Positions 52,242 through 60,893 of a stretch of DNA of 64,000 bases are shown in pieces. The DNA is from Alkaliphilus oremlandii OhILAs (GTDB lineage Bacteria; Bacillota; Clostridia; Peptostreptococcales; Natronincolaceae). The stretch spans positions 1,054,001 to 1,118,000 of the forward strand of contig NC_009922.1 in the NCBI RefSeq assembly GCF_000018325.1. Direction: 5' to 3'. The notes under the pieces were generated by a model, which saw only the letters and a program-made list of their open reading frames with translations, was not told where the DNA came from and did no database searches. A program made the position numbers and the translations under genes. How positions within the stretch are numbered: the first letter of the stretch is position 1; every line of letters begins with the position of its first letter.

Positions 52242-53864
52242 ATGAATATTTTTATTGGAGGAGCTTGGCCATATGCAAATGGATCCCTACATTTGGGTCA
52301 TGTAGCTGCACTATTACCAGGAGATGTAATGGCAAGATACTTTAGAGCAAAAGGAGAGAATGTTTTATATGTTTCGGGAAGTGATTGTCATGGAACCCCG
52401 ATATCGATTAGGGCTAAGAATGAGAATGTGTCGCCTCAAGAAATAGCAGAGCAATATCATAAAGAATTTAAATATTGTTTCGAAGAACTAGGGTTCTCTT
52501 ATGACTATTACTCTAGAACTGATGATGCTTATCACAAGGAGGAAGTTCAAAGAATTATAAAACTATTGTATGAGAATGAATTTATTTATGAAAAAGAAGT
52601 AGAGCAGCTTTATTGCGCGGACTGTAATCAATTTTTACCGGACAGATTCGTAGAGGGCATCTGCCCAGTCTGCAAAAATATTGCTAGAGGAGATCAATGT
52701 GATGTCTGTTCTACTATTTTAGATCCATTAGATTTACACCATAGGAAATGTAAGATCTGCGGAAGTGAACCAGAAATAAAAAATGGAAATCAGCTATTCT
52801 TTAAGTTGTCCAAGTTTCAAGAGATGCTACAGAACCACTTAGAAGATTCAAAGAAGAAGTGGAGAGTAAATGCATTGAATAATACAGAACGATATTTAAA
52901 GGAAGGATTACAGGATAGAGCTATTTCTAGAGATTTAAATTGGGGAATTGAGATTCCTATTAAGGGATATGAGGAGAAGAGAGTATACGTTTGGATCGAT
53001 GCAGTATTAGGGTATTATACCGTTAGCAAGAAGTGGGGAATTGAAAGAAATCGTGATTGGGAAACATTTTGGAGTAAAGAAGCAATCCATTATTTTATCC
53101 ACGGAAAAGATAATATTCCATTTCATTCTCTTATTTTTCCGGCTCTTTTAAATGGTATCGGATATAAAAAAATGCCAGACAGAATTATATCCAGCGAGTA
53201 TATTACGCTGGAAGGAAAGAAAATATCGACGAGTAATAACTGGGCGGTATGGGTTCCCGATATGATTGAAAGATACAATGTGGATTCCATAAGATATTTT
53301 TTACTAGCAAATGGTCCGGAAAAGAGGGATGCAGATTTTTCTTGGAGAGAATTTATCAATAGTAATAATGGAGAACTGCTGGGAGCCTATGGAAACTTAG
53401 TAAATAGAACCTTTGTGTTCGTAAAAAAATATTTTAATAATACGATACCAGTAGGAAAGTTAGAGGAAGAAATAGAAAGAGCTACAGAAAAACTTTACGA
53501 TGAGGTGGGGAAAAGTATCGAAAGTGGAAATTTAAGGTTGGCTCTTGAACAAATTTTCCAGTTTATTAGAAGTATTAATAAGTATTTTGATGAGGAAACA
53601 CCTTGGACTACAGTCAACACGAACATAGATGATTGTAGTAATACCATCTATAACTGTCTCTTTAGTATAATTAACATTGCAAATTTATTAAATCCATTCC
53701 TTCCATCATCTTCTGCTAAAATTAAAGAATGGATGGGCTGTAAGGAAGCATCGTGGAATAAACTTTCTTTATCTTCTGGAATACAATTAGGGGATTTTAA
53801 TATTTTATTCGAGAGATTGGACAAAAAATTAGCTGAGGAAGAGCTGGCTAAATTAGGAAGGTAA
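52242..53864 (+). CDS. metG: Methionyl-tRNA synthetase (second, MetRS2-like form)
   Basis: 540 residues. HIGH motif HLGH in NGSLHLGHVAA; two zinc knuckles (CADCN ... CPVCK and CDVC ... CKICG); KMSKS loop KKISTSNN; anticodon-domain motif NKYFDEETPW. The double-knuckle form resembles the alternative MetRS that in some Gram-positives resists synthetase inhibitors. The housekeeping MetRS is not in the window, so this may be an extra copy. AAGGAGG precedes the ATG; regulated by the Met T-box. Confidence 0.88.
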   Translation: MNIFIGGAWPYANGSLHLGHVAALLPGDVMARYFRAKGENVLYVSGSDCHGTPISIRAKNENVSPQEIAEQYHKEFKYCFEELGFSYDYYSRTDDAYHKEEVQRIIKLLYENEFIYEKEVEQLYCADCNQFLPDRFVEGICPVCKNIARGDQCDVCSTILDPLDLHHRKCKICGSEPEIKNGNQLFFKLSKFQEMLQNHLEDSKKKWRVNALNNTERYLKEGLQDRAISRDLNWGIEIPIKGYEEKRVYVWIDAVLGYYTVSKKWGIERNRDWETFWSKEAIHYFIHGKDNIPFHSLIFPALLNGIGYKKMPDRIISSEYITLEGKKISTSNNWAVWVPDMIERYNVDSIRYFLLANGPEKRDADFSWREFINSNNGELLGAYGNLVNRTFVFVKKYFNNTIPVGKLEEEIERATEKLYDEVGKSIESGNLRLALEQIFQFIRSINKYFDEETPWTTVNTNIDDCSNTIYNCLFSIINIANLLNPFLPSSSAKIKEWMGCKEASWNKLSLSSGIQLGDFNILFERLDKKLAEEELAKLGR

Positions 53865-54115
53865 AGCTTATAAACTAGAATTAATTGCATTATATTGTGA
53901 AATATTTCAAAAAAATAAAGTGAATCTGTGTTATGTGCAGGAAAAAGCTTCTAAACAACGAAAGTAATAAATAAATATGATTGAATTGAATATTCAAGTT
54001 AAAAACCAAGTGAGCTCGTTTAATTGTGGTTGAGGTGTTCGACTATATTACAACGAAACGTTGAAGTTTCAAAATTCAAGATAATTTTTTCTGTAAAATT
54101 AAAAGGGGGAATTTT
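53865..54115. other. Intergenic stretch with no supported feature
   Basis: AT-rich 250 bases between metG and a small membrane protein gene. I see neither a clear terminator after metG nor a good promoter. Confidence 0.3.
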
Positions 54116-54484
54116 ATGAGAGAAAAATTAAAAGATAGGTATGAGGAGCCGATCCTCTTTATGCTACAGGTCATTGCTTCTGGTATGAAACAGGGCATTG
54201 TGATTATGACACTAACGGGCGTACTAGGAGCCATTCTCGGCTATATTAGAAATAGCGATATTCTGAAAAGTATAAATCTATTTCTGTATATCGTAGGTGC
54301 AGTTTTAATGATATTAACCTCGGCGCCAAGCAATTACTTAGATTACAATCGATATTACTCTGAGGTACAGGTAAAGGCAGCCGTTGAAAGAAGAGGGCAG
54401 GTTTACGATGGTACCTTTAAGAACTTTGTTAGAGCTGTTGTTGTATTAATAGCCGCTGTTATTTTAGGGAAGTTGCGTTCTTAA
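54116..54484 (+). CDS. Small membrane protein, unknown
   Basis: 122 residues with hydrophobic segments at about 25-47, 53-69 and 103-118; the segment between the second and third contains a conserved-looking YLDYNRYY. AAAGGGGG lies at normal distance before the ATG. I do not recognise a family. It is 36 bases upstream of a methyltransferase gene and may share a transcript with it. Confidence 0.6.
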   Translation: MREKLKDRYEEPILFMLQVIASGMKQGIVIMTLTGVLGAILGYIRNSDILKSINLFLYIVGAVLMILTSAPSNYLDYNRYYSEVQVKAAVERRGQVYDGTFKNFVRAVVVLIAAVILGKLRS

Positions 54485-54520
54485 ATTGATATGCCATATA
54501 AATTGTAAGGAGGAACCCAA

Positions 54521-55087
54521 ATGGAATATATGGGTGATGAAAAGTATTGGAATAGTAGATTTGAAGAAAGAGAGAATACCCTTGCAGGTCCAGAAGAGGA
54601 TTTAGTGGAGAATATACAGTTTTTCAAAAAAGGCTCCACTCTTGATATCGCCTGTGGCGATGGAAGGAATACTTTGTTTCTTCTGCAAAATAATTTTAAG
54701 GTGACAAGTATTGATTTTAGCACCAAGGCATTGGAGCGTCTAGAAAAGTTTGTGACAGAGAAAAGCTATGAAGTGAAAACGGGGCAGGTAGATTTGAGTG
54801 CACCCAATGCATTAAAGGGTATCGGTGTATTTGATAATATTGTGGTGAACCATTATCGATTGAGCAGAGAAAATTTGGACACTATAAAAGATCATATATC
54901 CGATCAAGGGGTATTATTTGTGTCTGGCCATGGACATAAAAACAAACCAAATGAAAGGTTTAGAGCCGAGGATTTCATTCAAGATACAGATTTTGACGGG
55001 CTGAAGGATTCCTTTGAGTTAATAAAATATAAAGAGGAAGAAAATCAGAGAGGATTTTTGGTGACTTATATTTTTCAAAAGAAATAA
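54521..55087 (+). CDS. Class I SAM-dependent methyltransferase
   Basis: 188 residues. N-terminal YWNSRFEE, motif I TLDIACGDGRNT near residue 40 and the second-strand acidic residue in TSIDFS are those of TehB-like small-molecule methyltransferases. AAGGAGG precedes the ATG. Substrate unknown. Confidence 0.8.
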   Translation: MEYMGDEKYWNSRFEERENTLAGPEEDLVENIQFFKKGSTLDIACGDGRNTLFLLQNNFKVTSIDFSTKALERLEKFVTEKSYEVKTGQVDLSAPNALKGIGVFDNIVVNHYRLSRENLDTIKDHISDQGVLFVSGHGHKNKPNERFRAEDFIQDTDFDGLKDSFELIKYKEEENQRGFLVTYIFQKK

Positions 55088-55164
55088 ATACGATGTATGC
55101 ATATAAAGTTCAAATGATTGTTTTTATCAAGAGCTTACACCAATAAAATAGAATGGGGGATTTT

Positions 55165-55989
55165 ATGAAAATTTATATTTCAGCAGACATTGAAGGAATT
55201 AGTGGTGTCGTAAATGGCAGCCATACTTCACCACAGGGATACGACTATAGTAGAGCGAGAAAGCTGATGACGGACGAAGTCAATGCGGCAATTCGAGGCG
55301 CGAAGATGGCAGGAGCCACTACAATTCTAGTCAATGATTCCCATGGTCCAATGACGAATCTATTGATTGAAGACTTAGACGAAGATGCAGTATTGATCAC
55401 TGGCAATCGAAAGCTTTTAGGAATGATGGAAGGCATCGATACCACATACGATGCAGCCTTTTTTATAGGGTACCATGGTAGACATAATACCGCTGGTGTA
55501 CTGGCCCACAGTTATTATGGTATTGTCATATCTGAGATTAAAGTAAATGGCAACGTTGTAGGGGAGTTTGAATTCAACGCTCTAGTGGCTGGATATCATG
55601 ATGTACCTGTGGTATTTGTATCGGGAGATGATATTTTATCGAATCAGGTAAAGGATTTTAACCCGGAAATAGAGACCCTTATTGTCAAGAAAGCGATTAG
55701 CCGATATACAGCAGAATGTATTCAACCAAAGAAAGTACATCGATTGTTAGAAGAAAAGGTGCAGGGGACATTGAACAATAAATTGAAGTCCATTTCCATC
55801 TCAAAAGCAGAGGGGGAGGTAACCCTAGAGGTTGCTTTTTTAAATAGTGGGATGGCAGAGGCAACTTTATTCATACCAGGAGTAACGTTAGTAGAACCGA
55901 ATCGAGTAAGATATGTGGCCAAAGATGTAATTGAAGCCTATAAGATGAGAATGGCACTGACGACTTTAGCTGCAAGTACCCTATCATAG
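55165..55989 (+). CDS. D-aminopeptidase, DppA-like (peptidase family M55)
   Basis: 274 residues from the ATG at 55165, chosen because GGGGGA lies just before it (an in-frame ATG at 55153 lies upstream of that site). The binuclear zinc ligands of DppA fall in the expected places: Asp8 and Glu10 (SADIEG), His60 (NDSHGP), His104 (GYHGRH) and Glu134 (FGEF-like VVGEFE), with His115 as the candidate nucleophile. Such enzymes form decameric cages that release D-amino acids from peptides. No dpp transporter genes are adjacent. Confidence 0.9.
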   Translation: MKIYISADIEGISGVVNGSHTSPQGYDYSRARKLMTDEVNAAIRGAKMAGATTILVNDSHGPMTNLLIEDLDEDAVLITGNRKLLGMMEGIDTTYDAAFFIGYHGRHNTAGVLAHSYYGIVISEIKVNGNVVGEFEFNALVAGYHDVPVVFVSGDDILSNQVKDFNPEIETLIVKKAISRYTAECIQPKKVHRLLEEKVQGTLNNKLKSISISKAEGEVTLEVAFLNSGMAEATLFIPGVTLVEPNRVRYVAKDVIEAYKMRMALTTLAASTLS

Positions 55990-56028
55990 GAAAAAAGCGA
56001 AATGATCATAAAATTAGGGGGAGTATGA

Positions 56029-56337
56029 ATGGGAAGAAGATTACGGCTGAATTTAATCAAGATGGGCACTACACTGTCTGTCGTTATAGCTTGCATCAGT
56101 GTAACGATTCATTATATTATTCCGAAATATGTATACAAATTAAATATGAACTTCAGCCCTTGGAGGAAACCACAATCCATAGCAATTATTGGTGGTGCTG
56201 ATGGCCCTACAGCAATTTTTTTAACGAGCTCGTATAGCACATACGTTATCCCTCTAGTTTTTGCAACTCTTTCTATGGCTGGATTCCTATACTTAAAGGA
56301 TAAAAAAATAAATGAGAAGGAAAAAGAAGATGAATAA
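56029..56337 (+). CDS. Small two-helix protein with an OadB-like GGADGPT motif
   Basis: 102 residues: a hydrophobic helix near 12-32, a short loop, and the motif IAIIGGADGPTAIFL (about 51-65), followed by a second helix at 70-88 and a charged tail. The GGADGPT motif is the signature of the beta subunit of Na+-pumping decarboxylases (OadB/GcdB), which are some four times longer. Here it stands without the rest of the pump or any biotin or carboxyltransferase gene. It overlaps the next gene by 8 bases. Confidence 0.65.
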   Translation: MGRRLRLNLIKMGTTLSVVIACISVTIHYIIPKYVYKLNMNFSPWRKPQSIAIIGGADGPTAIFLTSSYSTYVIPLVFATLSMAGFLYLKDKKINEKEKEDE

Positions 56338-57442
56338 TTTCTTAATGGATACAGGGTATCATCGTAAAAATAAGCTTAGAATACCTTGGCAGTTTGCAAT
56401 TGCATTTCTATGTTTTTTATTGAGTCGATTTATGGTACATCATGGAGAAGTCTTGGAAAAATACTATTCAAGCACTTTGAACAAATGGACCATACAGCTT
56501 GTGAGCAAAATTACAGGGATATTTCCGTTCTCATTGGCAGAGATTCTATACGTGGGACATCTCATAGCAATTCCAGTAGTAGCTGCAGTCTTTATATATA
56601 AGCTACTGAAGGGCGGCGCTTTTCAATTTTTATATAAGGTTGCAACCTATCTCTGTATTTTATACATCGTTTTTATGGGGATGTGGGGATTGAACTATAG
56701 CAGAATGTCCGTTGGTACGATGTTAAATTTAAAGGTTACCACGTATTCAGAGGAAGAATTATATGAATTGACAGAAGCTTTAGTAGAAAAAGCAAATGAA
56801 TTGAGAGAAAATATAATTGAAAACCCAGAAGGCGTTGTGACACTAAAAGGTGGATATCGAGATGTTCTCACTAGGGCGGATGAGGGATACAAGATTCTCG
56901 GGAAATCCATAGGGGTTTTTTCTGGAAATTACGGAAAAGCAAAACCCATCCTTCTTTCTAAACCAATGCTTTATACGGGAATTACAGGGATGTATTTTCC
57001 ATTTACATCGGAAGCCAACGTCAATATAGCGACCCACGACCTTTTATTACCTGCTACAGTTCTTCATGAAATTGCACATCAAAGAGGTTTTGCCAGTGAA
57101 GATGAAGCTAATTATATTGCATATTTATCAGCATCGGCACATCCAGATTGGGATTTCAAATATTCGGGAACCATGTTGGCCCTAATCCACTCCATGAAGG
57201 CACTTTCAAAGCAGAATGCTCAGCTAGCATCGGAATTAACGCGAAACTATTCGGAAGGGCTCAAAAGAGATATTCATAACTATAATGAATTTTGGAAGAA
57301 CTATGAAGGGAATGTTAATAAAACGGCGGATAAAGTAAATGATCTATACCTTAAAGTAAATGGAAAAGTAGAAGGCACCAAAAGCTATGGAAAAATGGTG
57401 GACTTACTCTTAGCCCATTTTATAAAATATGGAGAAATATAA
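56330..57442 (+). CDS. DUF3810 membrane-anchored zinc metallopeptidase-like protein
   Basis: About 370 residues with three N-terminal transmembrane helices (about 15-35, 55-75, 90-115) and a soluble part with the zinc motif HEIAHQRGFASEDEAN, typical of the DUF3810 family. The ATG at 56330 lies 9 bases after GAGAAGGA, inside the upstream gene; the ATG at 56312 is an alternative. Cleavage substrate unknown. It overlaps the OadB-like small gene, implying coordinated production. Confidence 0.8.
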   Translation: MNNFLMDTGYHRKNKLRIPWQFAIAFLCFLLSRFMVHHGEVLEKYYSSTLNKWTIQLVSKITGIFPFSLAEILYVGHLIAIPVVAAVFIYKLLKGGAFQFLYKVATYLCILYIVFMGMWGLNYSRMSVGTMLNLKVTTYSEEELYELTEALVEKANELRENIIENPEGVVTLKGGYRDVLTRADEGYKILGKSIGVFSGNYGKAKPILLSKPMLYTGITGMYFPFTSEANVNIATHDLLLPATVLHEIAHQRGFASEDEANYIAYLSASAHPDWDFKYSGTMLALIHSMKALSKQNAQLASELTRNYSEGLKRDIHNYNEFWKNYEGNVNKTADKVNDLYLKVNGKVEGTKSYGKMVDLLLAHFIKYGEI

Positions 57443-57530
57443 AGGGATATAATTTCCTAGGAGAAATAATTCTAAAATATATTTTTATGCATAGATTGTA
57501 TGGTACAAGTTAGGGAGGGAGCGATAAAAA

Positions 57531-58316
57531 TTGAAAATCAGTTTAATCCAGATGAAGATGACCTTTGAAGATATGGAACACAATTTTAAAAAAGCAGAAG
57601 AACTGATTCGCCTTGCTGCAAAAGAAAATCCAGATACAATCGCCCTGCCAGAAACTTGGAGTACAGGTTTTTTCCCCAAGGAAAATATAAAAGAATTTTG
57701 TGATCAAAATGGGAATCGTACCAAAAGATTATTCTCTAAATTATCCAAGGAGCTTAATGTAAATATCATAGCAGGGTCCGTTATAAATGAAAAGCAGGAC
57801 GGCATATACAATACATCTTATATATTCAACAAGCAGGGTGAATGTATTGCTGAATATGATAAGACCCATCTTTTTTCATATATGGGCGAGGATCAGTACT
57901 TTGAAAAGGGCTCTGGTATTACGGTATTTGAGCTGGATGGCATAAAATGTGGTATCGTCATATGCTACGATATCCGATTTGTAGAGCTCGTTAGAACATT
58001 AGCTTTACAAGAGATCAAAATTCTCTTCGTTGTAGCTCAGTGGCCGATGCTTAGAATTCACCATTGGCAGATTTTAAATGAAGCTCGTGCAATTGAAAAT
58101 CAAATTTTTGTTGCATGCGTAAACTCCTGTGGCAGGGCAGGGGAGACGATATACGGGGGAAATTCAGCATTGATTGATCCTTGGGGAGAAGTGATCCTTA
58201 GGGCATCGAATCAGGAAGAAATCATTACAGGAAATTTGGATTTGAGTATCGTAGAAAAAATTAGGGACACCATCCATGTATATAAGGATAGGAGACCAGA
58301 TTTATATCAGTATTAG
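57531..58316 (+). CDS. Carbon-nitrogen hydrolase (omega-amidase-like)
   Basis: 261 residues of the nitrilase superfamily with the catalytic triad Glu41 (ALPETWS), Lys (EYDKTHLF) and Cys (VICYDIRF). The closest known types are YafV/MtnU omega-amidases, which hydrolyse the alpha-keto acids of glutamine and methionine metabolism. Start is TTG after AGGGAGGGAG. It precedes a convergent molbindin gene with a shared hairpin. Confidence 0.85.
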   Translation: MKISLIQMKMTFEDMEHNFKKAEELIRLAAKENPDTIALPETWSTGFFPKENIKEFCDQNGNRTKRLFSKLSKELNVNIIAGSVINEKQDGIYNTSYIFNKQGECIAEYDKTHLFSYMGEDQYFEKGSGITVFELDGIKCGIVICYDIRFVELVRTLALQEIKILFVVAQWPMLRIHHWQILNEARAIENQIFVACVNSCGRAGETIYGGNSALIDPWGEVILRASNQEEIITGNLDLSIVEKIRDTIHVYKDRRPDLYQY

Positions 58317-58324
58317 ATTTTAAT

Positions 58325-58362
58325 AGAAGCTATAGCTTCTTGAAAAGGGCTATAGCTTCTTG
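58325..58362. terminator. Convergent-gene hairpin with a direct repeat
   Basis: AGAAGCTATAGC (58325-58336) pairs with GCTATAGCTTCT (58349-58360). The first arm also lies in a 16-base perfect palindrome (58325-58340), and GCTATAGCTTCTTG occurs twice (58329 and 58349). It lies between the 3' ends of two convergent genes and could end both transcripts. Confidence 0.55.
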
Positions 58363-58376
58363 TAATTCATATGTAT

Positions 58377-58580
58377 TTATTTCATAATCATAACAGAAGA
58401 AGCTTTCACAACAGCTTTAATATTGTCACCGACTTTTAAATCAAGTGATTCAGCTGAGCCTGTAGTTATGCTACTTACCATTGTTTGTCCACCAATATCA
58501 AATATGACTTCAGTTGAAACAGGTCCTTTTTTAACTTCTAATATTTTTGCATCCAATTGATTTCTAGCAGAAATTTGCAT
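58377..58580 (-). CDS. Molybdate-binding TOBE domain protein (molbindin, Mop)
   Basis: 67 residues starting MQISARNQLDAKILEVKKGP and containing TTGSAESLDLKVGD, the TOBE/Mop fold that binds molybdate in small oligomers. On the minus strand GGAGGG precedes the ATG at 58580. The only clear minus-strand gene of the window. No molybdenum cofactor or mod transport gene is adjacent, so its role here, storage or homeostasis of molybdate or tungstate, is inferred. Confidence 0.88.
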   Translation of the reverse strand: MQISARNQLDAKILEVKKGPVSTEVIFDIGGQTMVSSITTGSAESLDLKVGDNIKAVVKASSVMIMK

Positions 58581-58745
58581 ACATTTCCCTCCAATCCGAA
58601 ATAGTTATATATAATATACCCAGTGAGATGGAATTAAAAACAGGAGGAACCATAAAAGTTTTGTGAATAGAACAAATTCTAGAAAAAAGTATACGCTATA
58701 TGAGGAAGAACCATTTTGATTTAAAGGTAAAGATACCAAAGGATA

Positions 58746-58774
58746 TTGAATAAGGTTTTTATGTATGATAATAT
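58746..58774 (+). promoter_or_regulatory. Candidate promoter of the cobalamin operon
   Basis: TTGAAT at 58746-58751, a 17-base spacer and TAATAT at 58769-58774, about 24 bases before the riboswitch. Confidence 0.55.
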
Positions 58775-58796
58775 GGTTATGAAAAGTAAATAAGAA

Positions 58797-58960
58797 GCAT
58801 TAGGTTCTAAAAGATTAATAGGGAAATCGGTTAAATTCCGATACAGCCCCCGCTACTGTAAGTGTGTACGAAACCAACGGGTCCACTGGATAATATCTGG
58901 GAAGGTGTTGGGAGTAGGTTGATCCACGAGTCAGGAGACCTGCCTAATTGCTTGTATGAA
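58797..58960 (+). promoter_or_regulatory. Cobalamin riboswitch
   Basis: Contains the conserved parts of the class: AGGTTCT-like start, AATAGGGAA, CAGCCCCCGCTACTGTAA and the B12 box AGTCAGGAGACCTGCC at 58929-58944. Adenosylcobalamin binding would shut down the operon downstream through the terminator at 59027. Confidence 0.95.
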
Positions 58961-59026
58961 GTAAAAACCTTCGGTGGGAAGGGAGACTTTTATCTTGCAT
59001 ATACTATTTTATATTTGCAAAATATG

Positions 59027-59058
59027 ATCCCTAATCTACGCGGTTAGGGATTTTTTTA
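59027..59058 (+). terminator. Riboswitch-controlled terminator
   Basis: ATCCCTAA (59027-59034) pairs with TTAGGGAT (59044-59051), followed by seven T. It lies about 160 bases before cbiM and is the likely expression platform of the cobalamin riboswitch. Confidence 0.85.
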
Positions 59059-59217
59059 ATTCCTTTCTACACCTACTACAAATTATGTTAGAGGGTGATC
59101 AAAGAAACAAGAATTCAATGAGATTGAAACCCATAATAAATCTAGAGATAAAAAATGATAATTTATTATGGAAGAAGATTGCTGCTGTTCAAAAATAAGA
59201 AAGAAGGGGATTGGCAA

Positions 59218-59946
59218 ATGAAAAATAAAAAATATCTAGGCTTTATTGTGTCATTGCTTTTAATCGTAACACCGAGTATCAGTTATGGGATGCATATTAT
59301 GGAAGGCTTTTTACCGGCGAAGTGGGCTCTTGTTTGGACCGTATTATCCCTGCCATTTTTGATCTATGGTATCCTAAAAATTGATAAAATGTTTAAGAAT
59401 GATACCAATGCAAAGGTTTTATTAGGGTTGGCAGGTGGATTTACATTTGTATTATCTGCCCTTAAAATTCCTTCCGTTACGGGATCCTGTTCACATCCTA
59501 CAGGCGTAGGCTTGGGTGCTATATTATTTGGACCGACAGTTATGACGGTTTTAGGAACCATTGTTCTTTTGTTCCAGTCTTTGCTTCTTGCACACGGTGG
59601 ACTAACAACACTAGGTGCCAACGTATTTTCGATGGCAATTGTAGGACCCTTTGTATCCTATGGGATCTATGCTGGACTTAAGAAATCTAAAATGAACAAA
59701 ACCTTTGTTGTGTTTCTAGCAGCTGCTCTAGGTGATTTGGCAACTTATATCGTTACTGCAACACAATTAGGCGTTGCATTCCCAGATCCTGTTACAGGTA
59801 TCGCAGGCTCTTTAACCAGCTTTTTAGGGATCTTCGCAATAACTCAAGTACCACTGGCCATTGTGGAGGGTATTTTAACAGCGATTGTATATAATCTTTT
59901 AGTGGAATATAAGAAAGATGAGGTGATCCATCTTGAAACAATCTAG
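59218..59946 (+). CDS. cbiM: Cobalt ECF transporter substrate-capture protein CbiM
   Basis: About 242 residues. After a signal-like hydrophobic start the mature N-terminus MHIMEGFLPAKW, with the Met-His Co-binding pair, is diagnostic of CbiM; further helices include GSCSHPTGVGLGAILFGP. AAGGGGA precedes the ATG at 59218; the upstream ATG at 59155 gives an unlikely extension. First gene of the cobalt-uptake set, 14 bases of overlap with cbiN. Confidence 0.95.
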   Translation: MKNKKYLGFIVSLLLIVTPSISYGMHIMEGFLPAKWALVWTVLSLPFLIYGILKIDKMFKNDTNAKVLLGLAGGFTFVLSALKIPSVTGSCSHPTGVGLGAILFGPTVMTVLGTIVLLFQSLLLAHGGLTTLGANVFSMAIVGPFVSYGIYAGLKKSKMNKTFVVFLAAALGDLATYIVTATQLGVAFPDPVTGIAGSLTSFLGIFAITQVPLAIVEGILTAIVYNLLVEYKKDEVIHLETI

Positions 59947-60226
59947 TAAAAAGAACTTATTGCTTTTATTACTTGTAGCGGTGATTATTATAACCCCTCT
60001 AATTCTAATGGGAGATTCTGATTTTGAAGGGGCAGATGGACAGGCAGAAGACATGATTGGTACAATACATCCAGATTATGAGCCTTGGGCAGAGCCTCTA
60101 TGGGAGCCTCCAAGTGGTGAAATAGAAAGCTTATTGTTCTCCTTACAAGTGGCCATCGGTGCAGGTGGGATTGGGTATATTTTAGGAACCTTTAAGGGAA
60201 AGCAGAAAGCCAATGCTCATCGATAA
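59933..60226 (+). CDS. cbiN: Cobalt ECF transporter accessory protein CbiN
   Basis: 97 residues with an N-terminal helix (LLLLLLVAVIIITPLIL), a short extracytoplasmic loop rich in Asp/Glu/Trp (HPDYEPWAEPLW) and a C-terminal helix. It helps CbiM load cobalt. TTG start after GAGGTGAT inside cbiM. Overlaps cbiQ by 14 bases. Confidence 0.92.
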   Translation: MKQSSKKNLLLLLLVAVIIITPLILMGDSDFEGADGQAEDMIGTIHPDYEPWAEPLWEPPSGEIESLLFSLQVAIGAGGIGYILGTFKGKQKANAHR

Positions 60227-60893
60227 GTATGCCTATATCAATAAATTAGCAAATTTTAATCCTTACATAAAATTTACAATGGTAGCTATGGCCTTAGCCA
60301 TAGCTACCATTGTCAGCAATAATTATGTCAATATTCTTATATTGATCACCATGTCTCTCCTTACTGTTGTAGTAGGAGGAATCCCACTAAATCGATATAT
60401 AAAAGCACTATTGATACCCTTAGTGTTCTTAGTGGTCAGTATAGTCAGTGTCCTAATCAGTATATCTCAAAAGGATGTTTATGTTGCTCGGATTGAAGTC
60501 CTACGTTATTATATTGGATTTACAGAGGAATCCTTATTCCAGTCCATCCATATCCTTACGAGAGTATTTGCATGTTTATCAGCAACATTTTTTTTAGCAT
60601 TCACCACTTCCATTAATCAATTGATTCGGATTTTTAAAAAACTACGTGTTCCCAATGTAGTAATTGAGCTTTTAATCTTAACCTATAGGTCTATATTTAT
60701 ATTCCTAGAGGAAATGCAGGAAATCTATAGGGCGCAGGAAATACGGTTCGGCTATTCAGGCTATAGAAATAGTTTTAGATCAACGGCTTTGCTGATGAAA
60801 TCTCTATTCATTCGAGTTTTGCAGAAGTATGAGGATATGGTGATTTCTTTGGAATGCAAATTATATAATGGCGAATTCAAAATAGGTGATTAG
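60213..60893 (+). CDS. cbiQ: Cobalt ECF transporter T component CbiQ
   Basis: 226 residues, several hydrophobic helices and the coupling-helix motif EIYRAQEIRFGYSG near residue 170 (the Ala-Arg-Gly type motif of T components). It links CbiM to the ATPase. A perfect 14-base inverted repeat with a 4-base loop (60279-60310) lies in its coding sequence. Its stop is directly followed by the cbiO ATG. Confidence 0.92.
   Translation: MLIDKYAYINKLANFNPYIKFTMVAMALAIATIVSNNYVNILILITMSLLTVVVGGIPLNRYIKALLIPLVFLVVSIVSVLISISQKDVYVARIEVLRYYIGFTEESLFQSIHILTRVFACLSATFFLAFTTSINQLIRIFKKLRVPNVVIELLILTYRSIFIFLEEMQEIYRAQEIRFGYSGYRNSFRSTALLMKSLFIRVLQKYEDMVISLECKLYNGEFKIGD
60279..60310. repeat. Perfect intragenic hairpin in cbiQ
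   Basis: ATGGTAGCTATGGC and its exact complement GCCATAGCTACCAT around CTTA. It encodes part of the first membrane helix (MVAMALAIATI). A 14-base perfect stem in a coding region is unusual and might slow ribosomes or be an RNA-processing site. Confidence 0.7.

Noticed and set aside
58862..59047. 61-codon ORF downstream of the cobalamin promoter
   Set aside because: It lies within the conserved riboswitch RNA and its terminator, and has no binding site; the RNA explains the sequence.
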